DNA from: Malaya genurostris | Lineage: Eukaryota; Arthropoda; Insecta; Diptera; Culicidae | NCBI RefSeq assembly: GCF_030247185.1 | Contig: NC_080571.1 | Location: 167,298,047-167,362,046 of the forward strand | Direction of reading: 5' to 3' | DNA length: 64,000 nucleotides | In this document: positions 12,246-23,588 of the stretch, in pieces | How the letters are laid out: each line of letters opens with the position of its first letter | How positions within the stretch are numbered: the stretch's first letter is position 1 | Program-made: the position numbers and the translations under genes | Notes under the pieces: model-generated | The model's database searches: none | The model's input: the letters and a program-made list of their open reading frames with translations, nothing else | Told to the model about the DNA's origin: nothing

Positions 12246-14722
12246 TGCTATGGTCCCCAATACCGAATCTGCACCTTCTTCCGATTTACTGGCTCTTGTG
12301 TTCATATTCCCGACATCTTGATGGGCGGTCCCCTTTGTCTTCGACTTGCCACCGCATTCGACCACACCCTCGTTCTCTTAGGTAGCTTTGCTATGCTACC
12401 GACATCCTTCCTTCTTGCACGACCGCGATGAATACGTTGGACGCACACGTTGGCCAGGGCTTTTATTTCTTCTAGAACTAATCTCTTAATAAATTTGCAT
12501 GCGCATAACTATAAATTGTAGCTAACACTCAATTGTTATCCTTTCTATAATGCATTATTTCCACTGAATTTTAACACAAATCAAATTTCGTAAATAATTG
12601 AAGACTCATGACTGATTATATATATATATATATATTTCCACTGAAATTTATACAAATCAAATTTCGTAAACAATTGCAGGCTCGTGTTTTTTTTCTCTGA
12701 TTATATTGCTCGTTTTTCTTATCTTTCCGTATTGTATAGTTATTTTTGGAACTCATAAAGAAATCTATCTAATCTATCTTTGGCAATCAACATACTATTA
12801 GCTTTCCTTTAACTTTAATGCAGTTAAGTGTATCTGTCGATATATTTATTCGTCTATAATTTATCCCGACTGAATTTCCGTTGAGGTACCCGTCCTTTCG
12901 TTGAAGTACCCATCTGCCGACAATACGTCTGTCTGTGGAAATAAAATTTTTATTAAAGTTGCGGCATGCGAATGCTTGTTGCTGGTCATTATGAACTTTT
13001 GTCTTATAAATATGTCTGTTTTTTTTTGTATTCCCTGCAACTCACTTTACATGCCGAATATTTTAGCTTAACTTACCATGAATGCTGCTTACATTTTGCT
13101 CATCTCTATCCATCGACTTTGTTTTACCTTTATTTGCCTCTGGTAATTGCTTTCTTCCTTCTTTCTGTTTGGTTACTTTTTCATCCAGGTCGAATGGTCA
13201 GTTCAATGCCGCAACTATTCCCCCTTACTTACTGAGATGTGTTTTCGGCGGTCTATATTGTTCTAAAAACATACTTAGATTTGTCTTTTAGATTAATTTG
13301 AACAAAAATTGTGAATAAATCAGATATATATGTTAGTATACATTGTAAAGTGATTTATGATAATGAATTGTATTTCTCTTCATCCTTTCAACACGTTTTT
13401 TTTAGTATCAATAATTAATTTCCTATTTATTTGATTTATGTATTATTCCTTTATACGACCCTGCATGATTCGTTGAGTGTTGTATTTATCTTGTCATAAA
13501 TAATTTGAGGTTTCAAGTAAAATCCGATTTTCAGGTTCATATTCTTGTTTCATTACGATTGTCTGTCTTGTTTGCGTATTGAGAATTATCACAAAATTTG
13601 ATTTCATCTCTATCCAGATGCTTTGTTTAATAATACAAATTGCCATTCCGTTCAAAATAGTGCGCACTTTCTTTTCATTCTGGGGTCCGGCTCCCCTTGT
13701 CCATACACACTAGTTTCCACACTCATACTGAAGAAATTGCTAAAATACCTTTATGGCATAGGAATTATATGCTGGCCAGCGTCGTTTTGGTATTCGTTAA
13801 TATGTCCACTAGTTTCTTATATCTTTCTCATTTTGTTGTCCTCTAACGTTGTGTCGTATTCTAATTCCATCACGTCATTGTGAAATTATATTTTTCATTA
13901 TATTAGTTTAATGTCTAACTACGAATCAATATATTTGTGCTGACCTAATGTTTATCATGTCATATTATTTTGAATCCATAAACTCTATGAAAAAAAAACC
14001 CGTTTGAGTATCCCCTTTTAGTTATATCCCATCATCCTTTTACTACTACTTGATATTGTTTCCCTTGCATTAAGTTTGCTTTCCATTGTAAGCAAAAATA
14101 TTTCTCATAATTCTCTCTTTTGTGATTTTTTCTATTTTTATTTTCTTATTGTTATCCTGACTGATTTTCATGCATGGGATGTTTTTTTTTTACATAACCT
14201 TTTTCGTAATCCATAGATCCATCCGAGTTGATTTTCCTTTGATACTTTTAACCCTGAATCATTATTTAGTGTTTTGTTCGTGTTGATATCTAGTCGTACA
14301 CCTTTAAATAACTTTTGTCCGTTTTACATTAATTTATCTACAGTTTTATGTTGCATATTCAAACAATATCGCTTTGTCGAATATATTTTTCGCTATTGAT
14401 TTTCATAATTTGTTAACTTGAATTTCATCTTGATTTTGTGTTCCAAAATCTCATACTTGGTTTAAAAGTCTTTCTTTTGTTACACTTTTTCATGACTAAT
14501 AAACTTCAATTCGATCTTTATACTATTATTTCGTGCTTCCATTTTGTATATTGTCTTACAATATGCTAATTTTTTTTTATTGTTTATTTGTTTTTTTTTT
14601 GTATACAGTAATCACTATTCTTATACAGTTATACTGGATTAAAGGTTATCTTCTCAGTTAAAATTATATATATATATTTAAAATCTTTCGAGTGATTACG
14701 AGTTTTGTTTTTTTTTCATCGA
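12246..14722 (-). other. 3' noncoding region of gypsy copy 2
   Basis: About 2.5 kb of T-rich (plus strand) sequence between pol and the tandem repeats. I see no env-like or other gene. Short ORFs lack motifs or membrane/signal patterns that hold up. Part aligns with 8847-10140. Confidence 0.55.
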
Positions 14723-16567
14723 TCATTCGGTATATCTTTTCAATCGATTATTGTGGATCTTCTCAAGCCTGTTTCCATTTTTAATCGTTGTTGTTTGTTC
14801 ACTATGTAGAGCGACTACTTCATATGGTCCTCTCCAAAGTGATTGTAATTTTTGGCCTGCGCCTGTGGGATTGGCTTTGACTAACACTAAGTCCTCCCAC
14901 ATTGGTTGCCATTCGTTGGAGTTTTTATCATACAGCTCCTTACGTTTTTCTTTTGACTTCACTAAATTTTCTCGTGCTTGATGATGCAATCGCTTGAATG
15001 ATGATCGCATTTCATTTACGTAGTCTTCATAGTACATTCCATCATTGTTGTATTTGTAGACGGAGTTTGGGATGTTCGCCCGTCTTCCGTATAATAATTC
15101 AAACGGTGTATAACCCGTTGAGGAATTTACAGTGGTATTATATTCGAAACTGAAGAATGGGAGTAATTGATCCCATGTTTTCGGTTCGTTACCTACGTAT
15201 TGTCTTAAATAGGTTTTTAGTTCCCTATTCGATCGTTCCACCAAGTTTGCTTGTGGATGATATGTACTCGTAGTAATTTTTTTAATTTTTAAAATTTTAC
15301 ATACATTTTTCATAAGAGAACTAACGAAATTGGTTCCGTTATCGGTTACCAATTCGGCGGGTGTTCCATATTTACATATATAATTATTCACGAAAGTTTG
15401 CGCGACCGTGGCACTCTCTTGATTTTCCATCGGTGCTACAATTAGATATCTAGTCAGATCGTCTTGCATCACAAGTCCGTATCTGTTCCCCCATTCTGAC
15501 TCGGGTAATACCACTATGTCCATATACAATTTCTCGAACGGTTCGGACGATGTCGTGGTAATTCTCATTGGAATTTTGTTCGCTCGACCGATTTTGTTTT
15601 TCTGGCTGATGCAATATGTTGAAATAGCCAGCCGTGGGCATTGCAATAACTCAACTGGTCTACTGCCTATAACAATTATGTCGTCCAGGTAGACTATAGC
15701 TTTCACATCTTTTATTTCATACAACACCGTATTCATTAATCGCTGAAAAGTGGATGGACTATTTCGTAAACCCATAGGCATTCTTGTGAACTCAAAGTGG
15801 CCTTTTGGAGTTGAAAACGCTGTCTTGGCAGCATCTTTTGGGTTAATGGGTACTTGATAATATCCCGATTTTAAATCCAAAGTGGAAAAATATTTACTGT
15901 TTCCGAGATTGTCTAAAATCTCGTCGATTAGTGGAATTGGGTATACAAATGGTTTTGTTACTAAATTTAGAGCCCTAAAGTCAACCACAATTCTGTATTT
16001 CTTGTTTCCAAATTCATCGTCCTTCTTAGGAACACATAATACTGGTGCATTCCACGGACTCTTACTAGGCCTTATGATACCTTGCCTCCTCATTTCTTCA
16101 ATTTCTTCATTAATATGTTTTTTAGTGGCTTCTGGAAATCTGTATTGCCGTTTATTGATAGGCACGTTTGAAGTAGTTTCAATTTCATGTACCGCTGCAT
16201 CGGTGATAGTTAATTTATCCCCCTTCCAATAGAAGACATCGCTATACGTTGCCATAATTCTCTCTATGCCTACAAAGTTTTCTCTTTTCAAAAGATCTGT
16301 ATTTAATGTTTCCAGTACTTTATCCGTCCGGTCCTGACCAGTTATTTGACCGTATCTTTTATTTTCCGTTAAACTCAGGTCTTGGTTTGATTCTAAATCA
16401 AGTAAATATATATCTTCCTCGTTGCAATATCTATTTAACAAATCTTGTTCTTTTTCATTAGCAATGTTAGTTCCACAAAAGGGAAGCATACTATCTGAAC
16501 GATCGTCGTTGTTGTATATTTCATTGTTGTTATGAGGCACAACATTAATGTTTTCATTTTTATTCAC
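14723..16567 (-). pseudogene. gypsy copy 2 pol: in-frame RT-integrase chimera with LTR patch
   Basis: A 614-codon open frame. The first about 130 residues are a spacer. The RT core follows (VVDFRALN, FSTLDLKSGYYQVP, MPMGLRNSPSTFQR, YLDDIIV). Directly after YLDDIIV the DNA is a 75-bp segment (about 15597-15671) identical to part of this element's LTRs. After it the frame re-enters integrase at QKNKIGR. The rest of RT, RNase H and the integrase zinc-binding domain are missing (about 1.6 kb by comparison with copy 1). The integrase core keeps D (YMDIV), D (VTDNGTNF) and E (NLVERSNRE) plus a GPY/F tail. The long open frame is thus a deletion product and cannot supply full pol activity. Confidence 0.85.
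15597..15671 (-). repeat. 75-bp LTR-derived patch inside pol
   Basis: Identical over about 75 bp to 11207-11281 (3' LTR) and 21261-21334 (5' LTR). It contains CTGGCTGATGCAATATGTTG and ends CTGCCTATA. It joins RT to integrase without breaking the frame. Confidence 0.9.
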
Positions 16568-16619
16568 TTTTTGGTTTGTTTCATGTTTATCATGCTTCGA
16601 TATACCGCGCTCGGTGGCT

Positions 16620-17834
16620 TCAGGATTTTTCGATGATTATTTCTTTTTTGTCATTCTCCACATTATTTTTAATATGTTTCTTGATTGTACTCTCTTTACT
16701 TGTTGATTTATTTATGTAACAATTGGTGTCGCTTTTTGACAACATCTTTGGCTTTTGTTTACTATCACAAACTACTTTGTTTCTTTCATTTCGGTTTGAT
16801 ATTTCAATGTTGACCTTATCGTTATTTGCAGCACGCGTTCCATAATTCTCAGCTCTGTTAAAATTTTCTTTTTCCGATATTGGAATATATTCTGTTTTAA
16901 TGTACTCGTTTGGTACCCTTAGGCATATGTACTCGAAATTCTGAGTGACATAAATTGTATATATCTTTAAAAACTCTGCTCCAATGATTCCAGGAACACA
17001 TAAATCTTTTACTATGTAAAACCTAACTCTGTATTGAGTTTTTCCAATAATCAACGTGATTTTCACTGACCCAATAGTCTGTGATTGAGTTCCATCAAAG
17101 CCTGCAATGTATAAATTATCTTTATAGTTTATTTCCTCTGCACCTATTTTCGCAACAGTATCCCATCTCATCACGTTATAAAAGGCTCCAGTATCGAGCA
17201 TATATTTAATTTTTTCATTCGGTCTATTTACTGAAGCAATTCTTACTAACAATTGATTGTTTCTAGTACAATTTATTTTCAACAATTCATGTGGTTGCTT
17301 ACTTTCTTGCAATTGCCCCGTGTAATTTTTTGTCGTTTCTGTACATTGCCTACCCTGTAGACTAAAATTGGTTTGATCTTCTGTTTGGTATTTTTCCTGT
17401 ACCTTGACCTCGTTACCTGCCTCGTATTCCGAGACTCTGTTCTCCTGTTTCTGATGAGTTTCATACGATTCCGTTTTTGGTTCAAATGTGAGAGGTATTT
17501 TCCGTAAGCATATCCACCCTCGGTCATTGTGCATACTAAGAACATACTTATTCATAAATCTCATTCCCAAAATACCACCTGGAGTCAAATTCTCCACTAC
17601 GTCGAACTTCGTTTGGAAAATTCTTCCTGCGATGATAAAATTCAGTTCTACGGTACCTAATGTTTTTCTAACAGTTCTTGTTACCCCAGAATATTCTATT
17701 ACTTCGTTCCCATTAATTGTATATGCCCCCATGTACTCTGCGTTTCGTCTACTTATCATGTTGCCTCTTGCTCCTGTGTCTACTAGGAAGCTCATCTCGT
17801 TATTAGGTCTGGTTGCAGATCTCAATAACATCAT
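16620..17834 (-). CDS. gypsy copy 2 protease ORF with two tandem retropepsin-like domains
   Basis: A 404-residue open frame between gag and pol. It contains two copies of the aspartic-protease pattern. The first has FLVDTGARGNMIS (about residue 16) and a C-terminal flap-partner GILGMRFM (about 88). The second has YMLDTGAFYNVM (about 212) and GIIGAEFL (about 282). Each is roughly 95-100 residues, the size of one retropepsin monomer, and they are separated by about 120 mostly polar residues. Retropepsins normally dimerise; a tandem arrangement could in principle make a single-chain pair, but this is inference. The C-terminal 100 residues are charged, low-complexity and unassigned. It starts about 100 bp after the gag stop and ends 53 bp before pol, each in its own frame. 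Confidence 0.75.
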   Translation of the reverse strand: MMLLRSATRPNNEMSFLVDTGARGNMISRRNAEYMGAYTINGNEVIEYSGVTRTVRKTLGTVELNFIIAGRIFQTKFDVVENLTPGGILGMRFMNKYVLSMHNDRGWICLRKIPLTFEPKTESYETHQKQENRVSEYEAGNEVKVQEKYQTEDQTNFSLQGRQCTETTKNYTGQLQESKQPHELLKINCTRNNQLLVRIASVNRPNEKIKYMLDTGAFYNVMRWDTVAKIGAEEINYKDNLYIAGFDGTQSQTIGSVKITLIIGKTQYRVRFYIVKDLCVPGIIGAEFLKIYTIYVTQNFEYICLRVPNEYIKTEYIPISEKENFNRAENYGTRAANNDKVNIEISNRNERNKVVCDSKQKPKMLSKSDTNCYINKSTSKESTIKKHIKNNVENDKKEIIIEKS

Positions 17835-17936
17835 AAATTCATAGTCTTTTGTGTTATGTAGTTTAACCCATATCCCTTCTGAACGTTTTTCCTTGAAATT
17901 ATTTGCGTTCGAATATCTAGATGCTCCATATCTCCT

Positions 17937-18818
17937 TTAATCAGGCACCTTTCTGCTTCTGATATTATTATCATATCTTCGCAATATGTTTCTATTACTG
18001 TATGTCATGCAGTTTACCCATAGTTGTTTTGCATTATATTTTAAGTGTTTACTATCAAAATTGCTATCTTCGATCAAGCATCTGTCGTTACGATAAAATT
18101 CGTTGTGTAAATTCCGGTTGTATTTATGGGAATTTTCAATTTGTTTCTCTGGATAACATTTATATTTGTTGCTTGGACAGAGTTTTGGTTTATCAATTGC
18201 ATGGTAGGATAGTAGCCGATTTTCAATATTTGTTAATATATAGCTGATTTTTGCCTCCTCTTTTAGGAATCCTATTAATTCTTGAAACTTAAGAAGCCTG
18301 TGATTTTTTGCTAGTTGCTTTAAGTTTTTATTCGATAATCCTGCTATAAAATGAATCGTTAATGCTCTTTCTGCAAAGGATTTTTGTACTTCCTCCGTGA
18401 CTTGATTCTCTTGTTGAGCGTCAATAAATTCCATTATTTGTAGCGCTCTTTTAGCGTACTCTTCAAAAGATTCTCCATATTTTTGTTCAAGAGTTTCGAT
18501 CCTGATAAGAATCTTTTCTACTGTAACTTTTACTGCAAATTGATCTCTCAAATTTTGGAATACATCATTTATTGTATTGGCTCTTATTCTATTGATAAAA
18601 GTTGCGGCATTTCCTTTTAATTTCGTAAGTATCACATTTGCTAAAGGTTTTTCATTCGTACCTTGCGGGATTTGCTCTGCAAAATAACTTATTTGACATA
18701 AAAATGGTTCCAGTTCATTAACTGAACCATGAAATTCTGGTATACATTGTATTGCATCCAACATCGGAAATCGATAGGCACCACCGCCTTCAGTATTATT
18801 TTCGTTCGCCATTGTCAA
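17937..18818 (-). CDS. gypsy copy 2 gag (capsid)
   Basis: A 293-residue open frame starting MTMANENN, the first ORF after the leader. The middle reads as a retrotransposon capsid (LDAIQCIPEFHGSVNELEPFL, then LTKLKGNAATFINRI and NLRDQFAVK), the pattern seen in mdg1/412-like Gag. No CCHC zinc knuckle is present. The C-terminus is basic and rich in Asn and Tyr. The protein would package element RNA. No internal stop is visible, so it may still be translatable. Confidence 0.7.
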   Translation of the reverse strand: MTMANENNTEGGGAYRFPMLDAIQCIPEFHGSVNELEPFLCQISYFAEQIPQGTNEKPLANVILTKLKGNAATFINRIRANTINDVFQNLRDQFAVKVTVEKILIRIETLEQKYGESFEEYAKRALQIMEFIDAQQENQVTEEVQKSFAERALTIHFIAGLSNKNLKQLAKNHRLLKFQELIGFLKEEAKISYILTNIENRLLSYHAIDKPKLCPSNKYKCYPEKQIENSHKYNRNLHNEFYRNDRCLIEDSNFDSKHLKYNAKQLWVNCMTYSNRNILRRYDNNIRSRKVPD

Positions 18819-20585
18819 TGTGACTTTAATTCGCTATGCCGCTTTATCTTTTTAACTAGTAGCACTTCATTTCATTTTTATACTCTTGTATTTTTGTAAA
18901 ACCTCATTTGTATGTTTTTTACGAGCATCATTTTTTACATATGCAGGAATTTTTCAAACACGCTGTGCGCTTCTAATAGTTTTGTTTTCACCACCTCCCC
19001 ACCAGTACGATTTCCGTCGACTACCTATCATTATATAACAGTGAGAAACTACGATCTTGACCGTGGTCATGGTCGACAAACAAAAAGAACAATCATCGTA
19101 AACAAACTTGACCTAGTTTTAAATTACTGGTCATTGTATAACACATCTCAATAAGAAGCCCTGCACGAGCAACTTTCGCCCGGAATTGCAATTTTTGCGC
19201 TGTTCTTTTAGTATTACCACATCCATTATAGCACAGGGGTTTTTAAAATTTTAATAGAATGAACTGATAACATCAGTTCCATCATATTATGTGTTGAAAA
19301 TTATGGGAAACGCAAAACCACTGTTAGAAATCTTTTTTACACAAAATTATTACACCGTATGATATACCATACACACAAATGTTAGCATCGTGTGCAACTC
19401 TAACCAGCATAAAATACCAAACTGACATGTAAATGTAATTTATTATTTTGCTACAACTCATGCAATCTATATTAGTTTAATATTTTGATTGGAATCTCGA
19501 AATACTTGATAGTCATAGCAAATTTGATATGTTCCAAACATCTACAAATCATCGTAGGCCGCAATATCTTGACCATGGCCAACACAGTTTCAAATTTCCT
19601 AGTATTACATACCATACGAGAATTTAACCTGCGCTAGTAATGTTTCAATCGTTCGCGAAGTCGATCGCGCGAAGTTATTACCCTTTATTGTTATTATTAT
19701 TTACACTGTATGTATCATCATTCATCATACCGCTGCTATGCGCGTGGTTTAAAATGCATTGTTTGCGCTTTTTGTCACTATTCCGGATATGTGCATAGGT
19801 TGTTACTTTGAATCGTGGATTACATGTCGTCATCGTGAATGGGTTTCAATATATTTAATTAGTACGAGAAAACGTTCTACCGTTTCATTTGAGATTTATT
19901 TGTATTATTTAAGACACTTTGAATTTAACATGCAAAACTACTTGTTCCGATATTTTTCTTATGTTATAGTTGGTTGCTAAAATATGAACCAACAATCATT
20001 GCCGAAGCATAAGCGGGTGTCAAATATAAGAGTCAGATATATGTCTGTTTCTTTATTTCATTTCATTCGCGCGCGCGTCAAGTGCAAAAGCTACTCAATG
20101 ATATTATCGTCGATATGTGTACGCGATAGTATCTGCTGCGTTTGCTCGTTTTGTCAATCTATATATTATGTGCTTTTATTAGCACCGAAATGCCAGCGCG
20201 GACGTTGATTATTAGTACGATCAGAACTTCGTATGCACTCAGTCAATTATGTACCTGACCGCTTTTATTCTAACATCTGCTCGCGCAATAAATCCTAATT
20301 TTTTTTCACTCTAGCGTTCGCAAACCTGACCGAAGTGTAGAAATAGAAACTCAAATTTTCAACATGACCGCGGATATCACTGGTACCGACAATGTACAGA
20401 CTGCTGAGTTCATAAACCTGCCTTGCCGTGCGTTTATTTGTCAACTGTATATATATAAAAAAATGTAGACTCACCTGATTATAACTGTCTTCATTTTAAA
20501 TTCACTCGCGGCACAATACCTCCTCTCGAATAGCGTTCCGTATATTTTTTCAAATGTTCTTCTTTTTTTTTCACTGTCACCACAA
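18819..20585 (-). other. Leader region of gypsy copy 2
   Basis: About 1.77 kb between the 5' LTR and gag, unusually long. Immediately inside the LTR the element strand reads TTGTGGTGACAGTGAAAAA. TGGTGACAGTGA is a candidate tRNA primer-binding site, but the tRNA was not identified. No supported gene. Confidence 0.5.
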
Positions 20586-21379
20586 TGCGTTGCCCGAGCG
20601 GCGAGAGGGGTATTTCTTTCAATGCACTTATAGACCGCACTTTAAATTATATCTTTCCTTTTTATTCTTCTAATATTTTTTTACACTTTAATGCCCTAAC
20701 TATCCTACAGCACATAATTTTGTGCCTGACCTAACTTCTGCCCTAACTTCTACGGTAATCACTTCTACCGGTTAACCGACGGTCCGGCAAGGTTCTAGTT
20801 AGAGATGTCCTGCGGCACAAGCCACCTCTAAGTCTAGATGGAATCTATAGTTTGCAGCACCTGCGCAACAAATGCTACACGCTTATAGTCTTTGGGGTGG
20901 AGTCCTTCGTCCAGTTAGTACCGTCCTGCGTTACAAGCCGATACTAATTCTGGTCGTCTGGTTAATCTGATTCCCCGCCTGCGTTACAAACAAGGAAGTA
21001 GATCGACCAACGGATGCAAAGTGGAAAAACCAACGGATGCAAAGTGGAAAAACCAACGACGAGATCCGGTGTTCTGGGTCCAACAGTTGAACCAAGAAGC
21101 CCCGATAAAATCAAAAACCGACCCTTTTATACTCCAATCTATGTAACTAACAAAAAGCTATATTTATATATATATGTCTGGTGGACTAACTACCTACGTG
21201 AATTCACTGCGATCGCGTCGCTTATGTACATAATCAATTAATTCGATCGGTGATACAGTTTTTTCTGGCTGATGCAATATGTTGAAATAGCCAGCCGTGG
21301 GCATTGCAATAACTCAACTGGTCTACTGCCTATACTAGCTAAGATATAGATTTCTATGGAAAAATTAGGGCTGCTGCAA
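20586..21379 (-). repeat. 5' LTR of gypsy copy 2
   Basis: A 794-bp direct repeat of 10301-11298. On the plus strand it starts TGCGTTGCCC and ends GGCTGCTGCA, followed by the ATAG duplication. The last 27 bp (21353-21379) have no counterpart in the 3' LTR, which continues differently after 11298. Confidence 0.75.
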
Positions 21380-21383
21380 TAGC

Positions 21384-22056
21384 AAAAGAGTTCAAAGATC
21401 CATATTGTCTTCGATCACTGTACTTCACCCTTGTGCGATCAGTCCTTGAAACTTGATCTGTAGTTTGGAGTCCTTACATAGATGTCTGGATTAACCGAAT
21501 TGAATCAGTTCAAGCTAGCTTCATTCGTTATGCTCTAAGATCTCTGCCATGGCGTAACCCTACAGAATTACCACCCTATACAGATCGCTGATATTGGAAA
21601 ATTATTAATCGGTCTAATTGACGCTCCATATATACTTTCTCGAGTTAATAATAACGTACCACCTAGAACTTAAGATCGAGGAACTTTTTAAGACTTGACC
21701 ATCAACGTACTGATTATGGACAGATCAAACCCATAAGGGGGATGTGTTGTATTTTTAACAATGTCTATGATTTTTTCGACTTTTTCATTTCATGTGATAA
21801 TTTTAAAGATAGACCTAAGAAATTTACTTAGTGTATAAGAATTTAAGTAAAAACCAATATGTCAATTTATGTAACATGAAACTGTTTGTGATGTGATTAT
21901 ATTGTCAGTTTAGCCAACCATAGAAATTAGAGAAGAAGAAGGGGTTTTTATGCCAAATTGTAGATAGTTTCTTCATTTGGGCTTTTCTCCTTCCAATGCT
22001 TCATGTACACTATATCTGGTCAGATGAAGGAATAATAAATAAATAAATAAATAGCA
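21384..22056 (+). pseudogene. Non-LTR relic B, right part and 3' tail
   Basis: Continues relic B: AKEFKDPYCLRSLYF, a stop after VRSVLET, then VVWSPYIDVWINRIESVQ and LPWRNP. These are the conserved C-terminal blocks of Jockey-superfamily ORF2. The ORF2 stop is about 21829-21831. A 3' UTR ends with TAAATAAATAAATAAATA repeats (22030-22056), a short-repeat tail rather than poly(A). Confidence 0.7.
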
Positions 22057-22241
22057 AATTAAGTGTGTGTTGACAAGGGGATCGCGACCCCGGAATGAAA
22101 AAATAAGAGATCAAATCAAAATGTCAATAAAATACAGATACGACAATGTGGACATGTAAAAGTTACGAAAACACTATGAAAAAGAGATACGACAAACAAT
22201 TGAAATATTAAATACCAAAGAATACAGGGGTACATAAAAAT
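22057..22241 (+). repeat. gypsy copy 3, 3' noncoding fragment (left piece)
   Basis: A-rich sequence with no gene. I attach it to the fragment at 23589-24130 because a hAT MITE and a foldback mariner separate them. Support for this left piece alone is weak. Confidence 0.3.
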
Positions 22242-22616
22242 TAAAGATGGGCAAAACAGTTCATTTTAAAGAACCGTTCAGTGATGCAAAGTTCTGTTGA
22301 AAGAACTAATTCTCCAGAGCCGTTCGTTCGTTCTTTTCATAGTTGGTTTGTTTGTTCAAAGACTGAACGAGAACTCACTTTTGTAAGCTTAAGCGAGGAA
22401 AAAAAGGTCCCTCGAAATAGAACTGAGGTTTCGTGACGAAACTTTCTTATTAGTACCGTTCTTGAAAAAAGGTTGAGCGAGCTTAAAAAGCAAAAAAAAA
22501 GATCCCTCGACTTTGAACTGAGGAACTACCGTTCTCGAAAAAAGAACTATAGCTCGTTCATTCTTTCAAAAGAACTAGTTCTTTTGAACCGTTCGCGAAC
22601 GAAATGCCCATCTCTA
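22242..22616. mobile_element. hAT-type MITE, 375 bp
   Basis: Ends TAAAGATGGGC and GCCCATCTCTA form inverted termini, and the 8-bp duplication ATAAAAAT lies exactly on both sides (22234-22241 and 22617-22624). Subterminal sequences are rich in GAACCGTTC and CGTTCGCGAACG palindromes. No transposase; it would be mobilised in trans by a hAT enzyme. Confidence 0.85.
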
Positions 22617-22633
22617 ATAAAAATACATTTATA

Positions 22634-23588
22634 CCTTATGATAAAAAAAGAACCGGAATTTTCATTTTAAAATTCCCGCGCTTGTCCAATCGGTAAACTT
22701 TGATTCTCTCAACTTTGGCAACACTTTTATACACATTCTGTCAAATTTTGACGCATATCGTACGATTAGTTTTTGTTTGGGGTCTATACAAAAAAGTTGA
22801 AAAATTTTCGTGTGGCGATTTTTATAATGGATGAAAATTTAGAACAACGGCTCGCCTTCGAAGCGCCATTCGGTCGATTGTTGTGCGGTTTCGACGTCAT
22901 ATTCATAGATCCACACCTCATCACCAGTTATGATGCATTCGATGAATGTGGGGTCCCTATCTGCGTTGGAAATCATCTCTTCGGCCACATCAACACGAAG
23001 CTGTTTTTGAATGGAATTCAGCTTTTTCGGCAACAGCCGAGAAGCGACGCGTTTCAAACCCAAAACATCAGTTAAAATGTGTTCGGCTGATCCATAAGAG
23101 ACGCCCAACAACACAGCAATCTTTCTAATCGGTACAGAACGATTTTGCAACACGATTTGCTTCGCCGATTCAATGTTTTCTTCAGTAACAGATGTTGTAG
23201 GGCGGCCAGGGATCTCATCATTATCCAAGCTTGTACGACCACCTTTGAAGCGTTTATACCACTCATATGCCTGTGTTTTTCCTAGACACGATTCACCAGA
23301 GGCCTTTTCTAACATTTTCAACGTTTCGGAACACTTAAATCCATTTGCAGCACAAAATTTGATGCACGCACGTTGTTCTAAATTTTCATCCATTATAAAA
23401 ATCGTCACACGAAAATTTTTCAACTTCTTTGTATAGACGTCAAACAAAAACTAATCGTACGATATGCGTCAAAATTTGACAGAATGTGTATAAAAGTGTT
23501 GCCAACGTTGAGAGAATAAAAGTTTACCGAATGAACAAGTGCGGGAATTTTAAAATGAAAATTCCGGTTTTTTTTTTATCATAAAGTA
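22634..23588 (-). mobile_element. Foldback mariner-like element with duplicated 5' ends
   Basis: The two ends are inverted copies of each other for over 200 bp (22634-22855 versus 23370-23588), from the CTTATGATAAAAAA termini through the 5' UTR and the ATG to the ninth codon or so (MDENLEQR) of the transposase. Only the N-terminal half of the transposase lies between them. The 3' end of the element has been replaced by an inverted 5' end. TA is present at both outer edges. Confidence 0.8.
22839..23393 (-). pseudogene. Truncated mariner transposase (N-terminal half)
   Basis: An open frame of 184 codons from ATG 23393. It shows the mariner N-terminal helix-turn-helix region (KFCAANGFKCSETLKML, GKTQAYEWYKRFK, GGRTS, GRPTTS) and the second HTH (VPIRKIAVLLGVSYGSAEHIL). 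It then reaches the first catalytic block, written GDEVWIY where active relatives have a DE-T-W form. It ends EWRFEGEPLF, where the last codons come from the inverted end. The second and third catalytic residues are missing, so it cannot cut DNA but could still bind the ends. Confidence 0.8.

Noticed and set aside
14723..16567. An intact 614-codon pol
   Set aside because: The open frame is a deletion chimera: the rest of RT, RNase H and the integrase zinc finger are replaced by LTR sequence.
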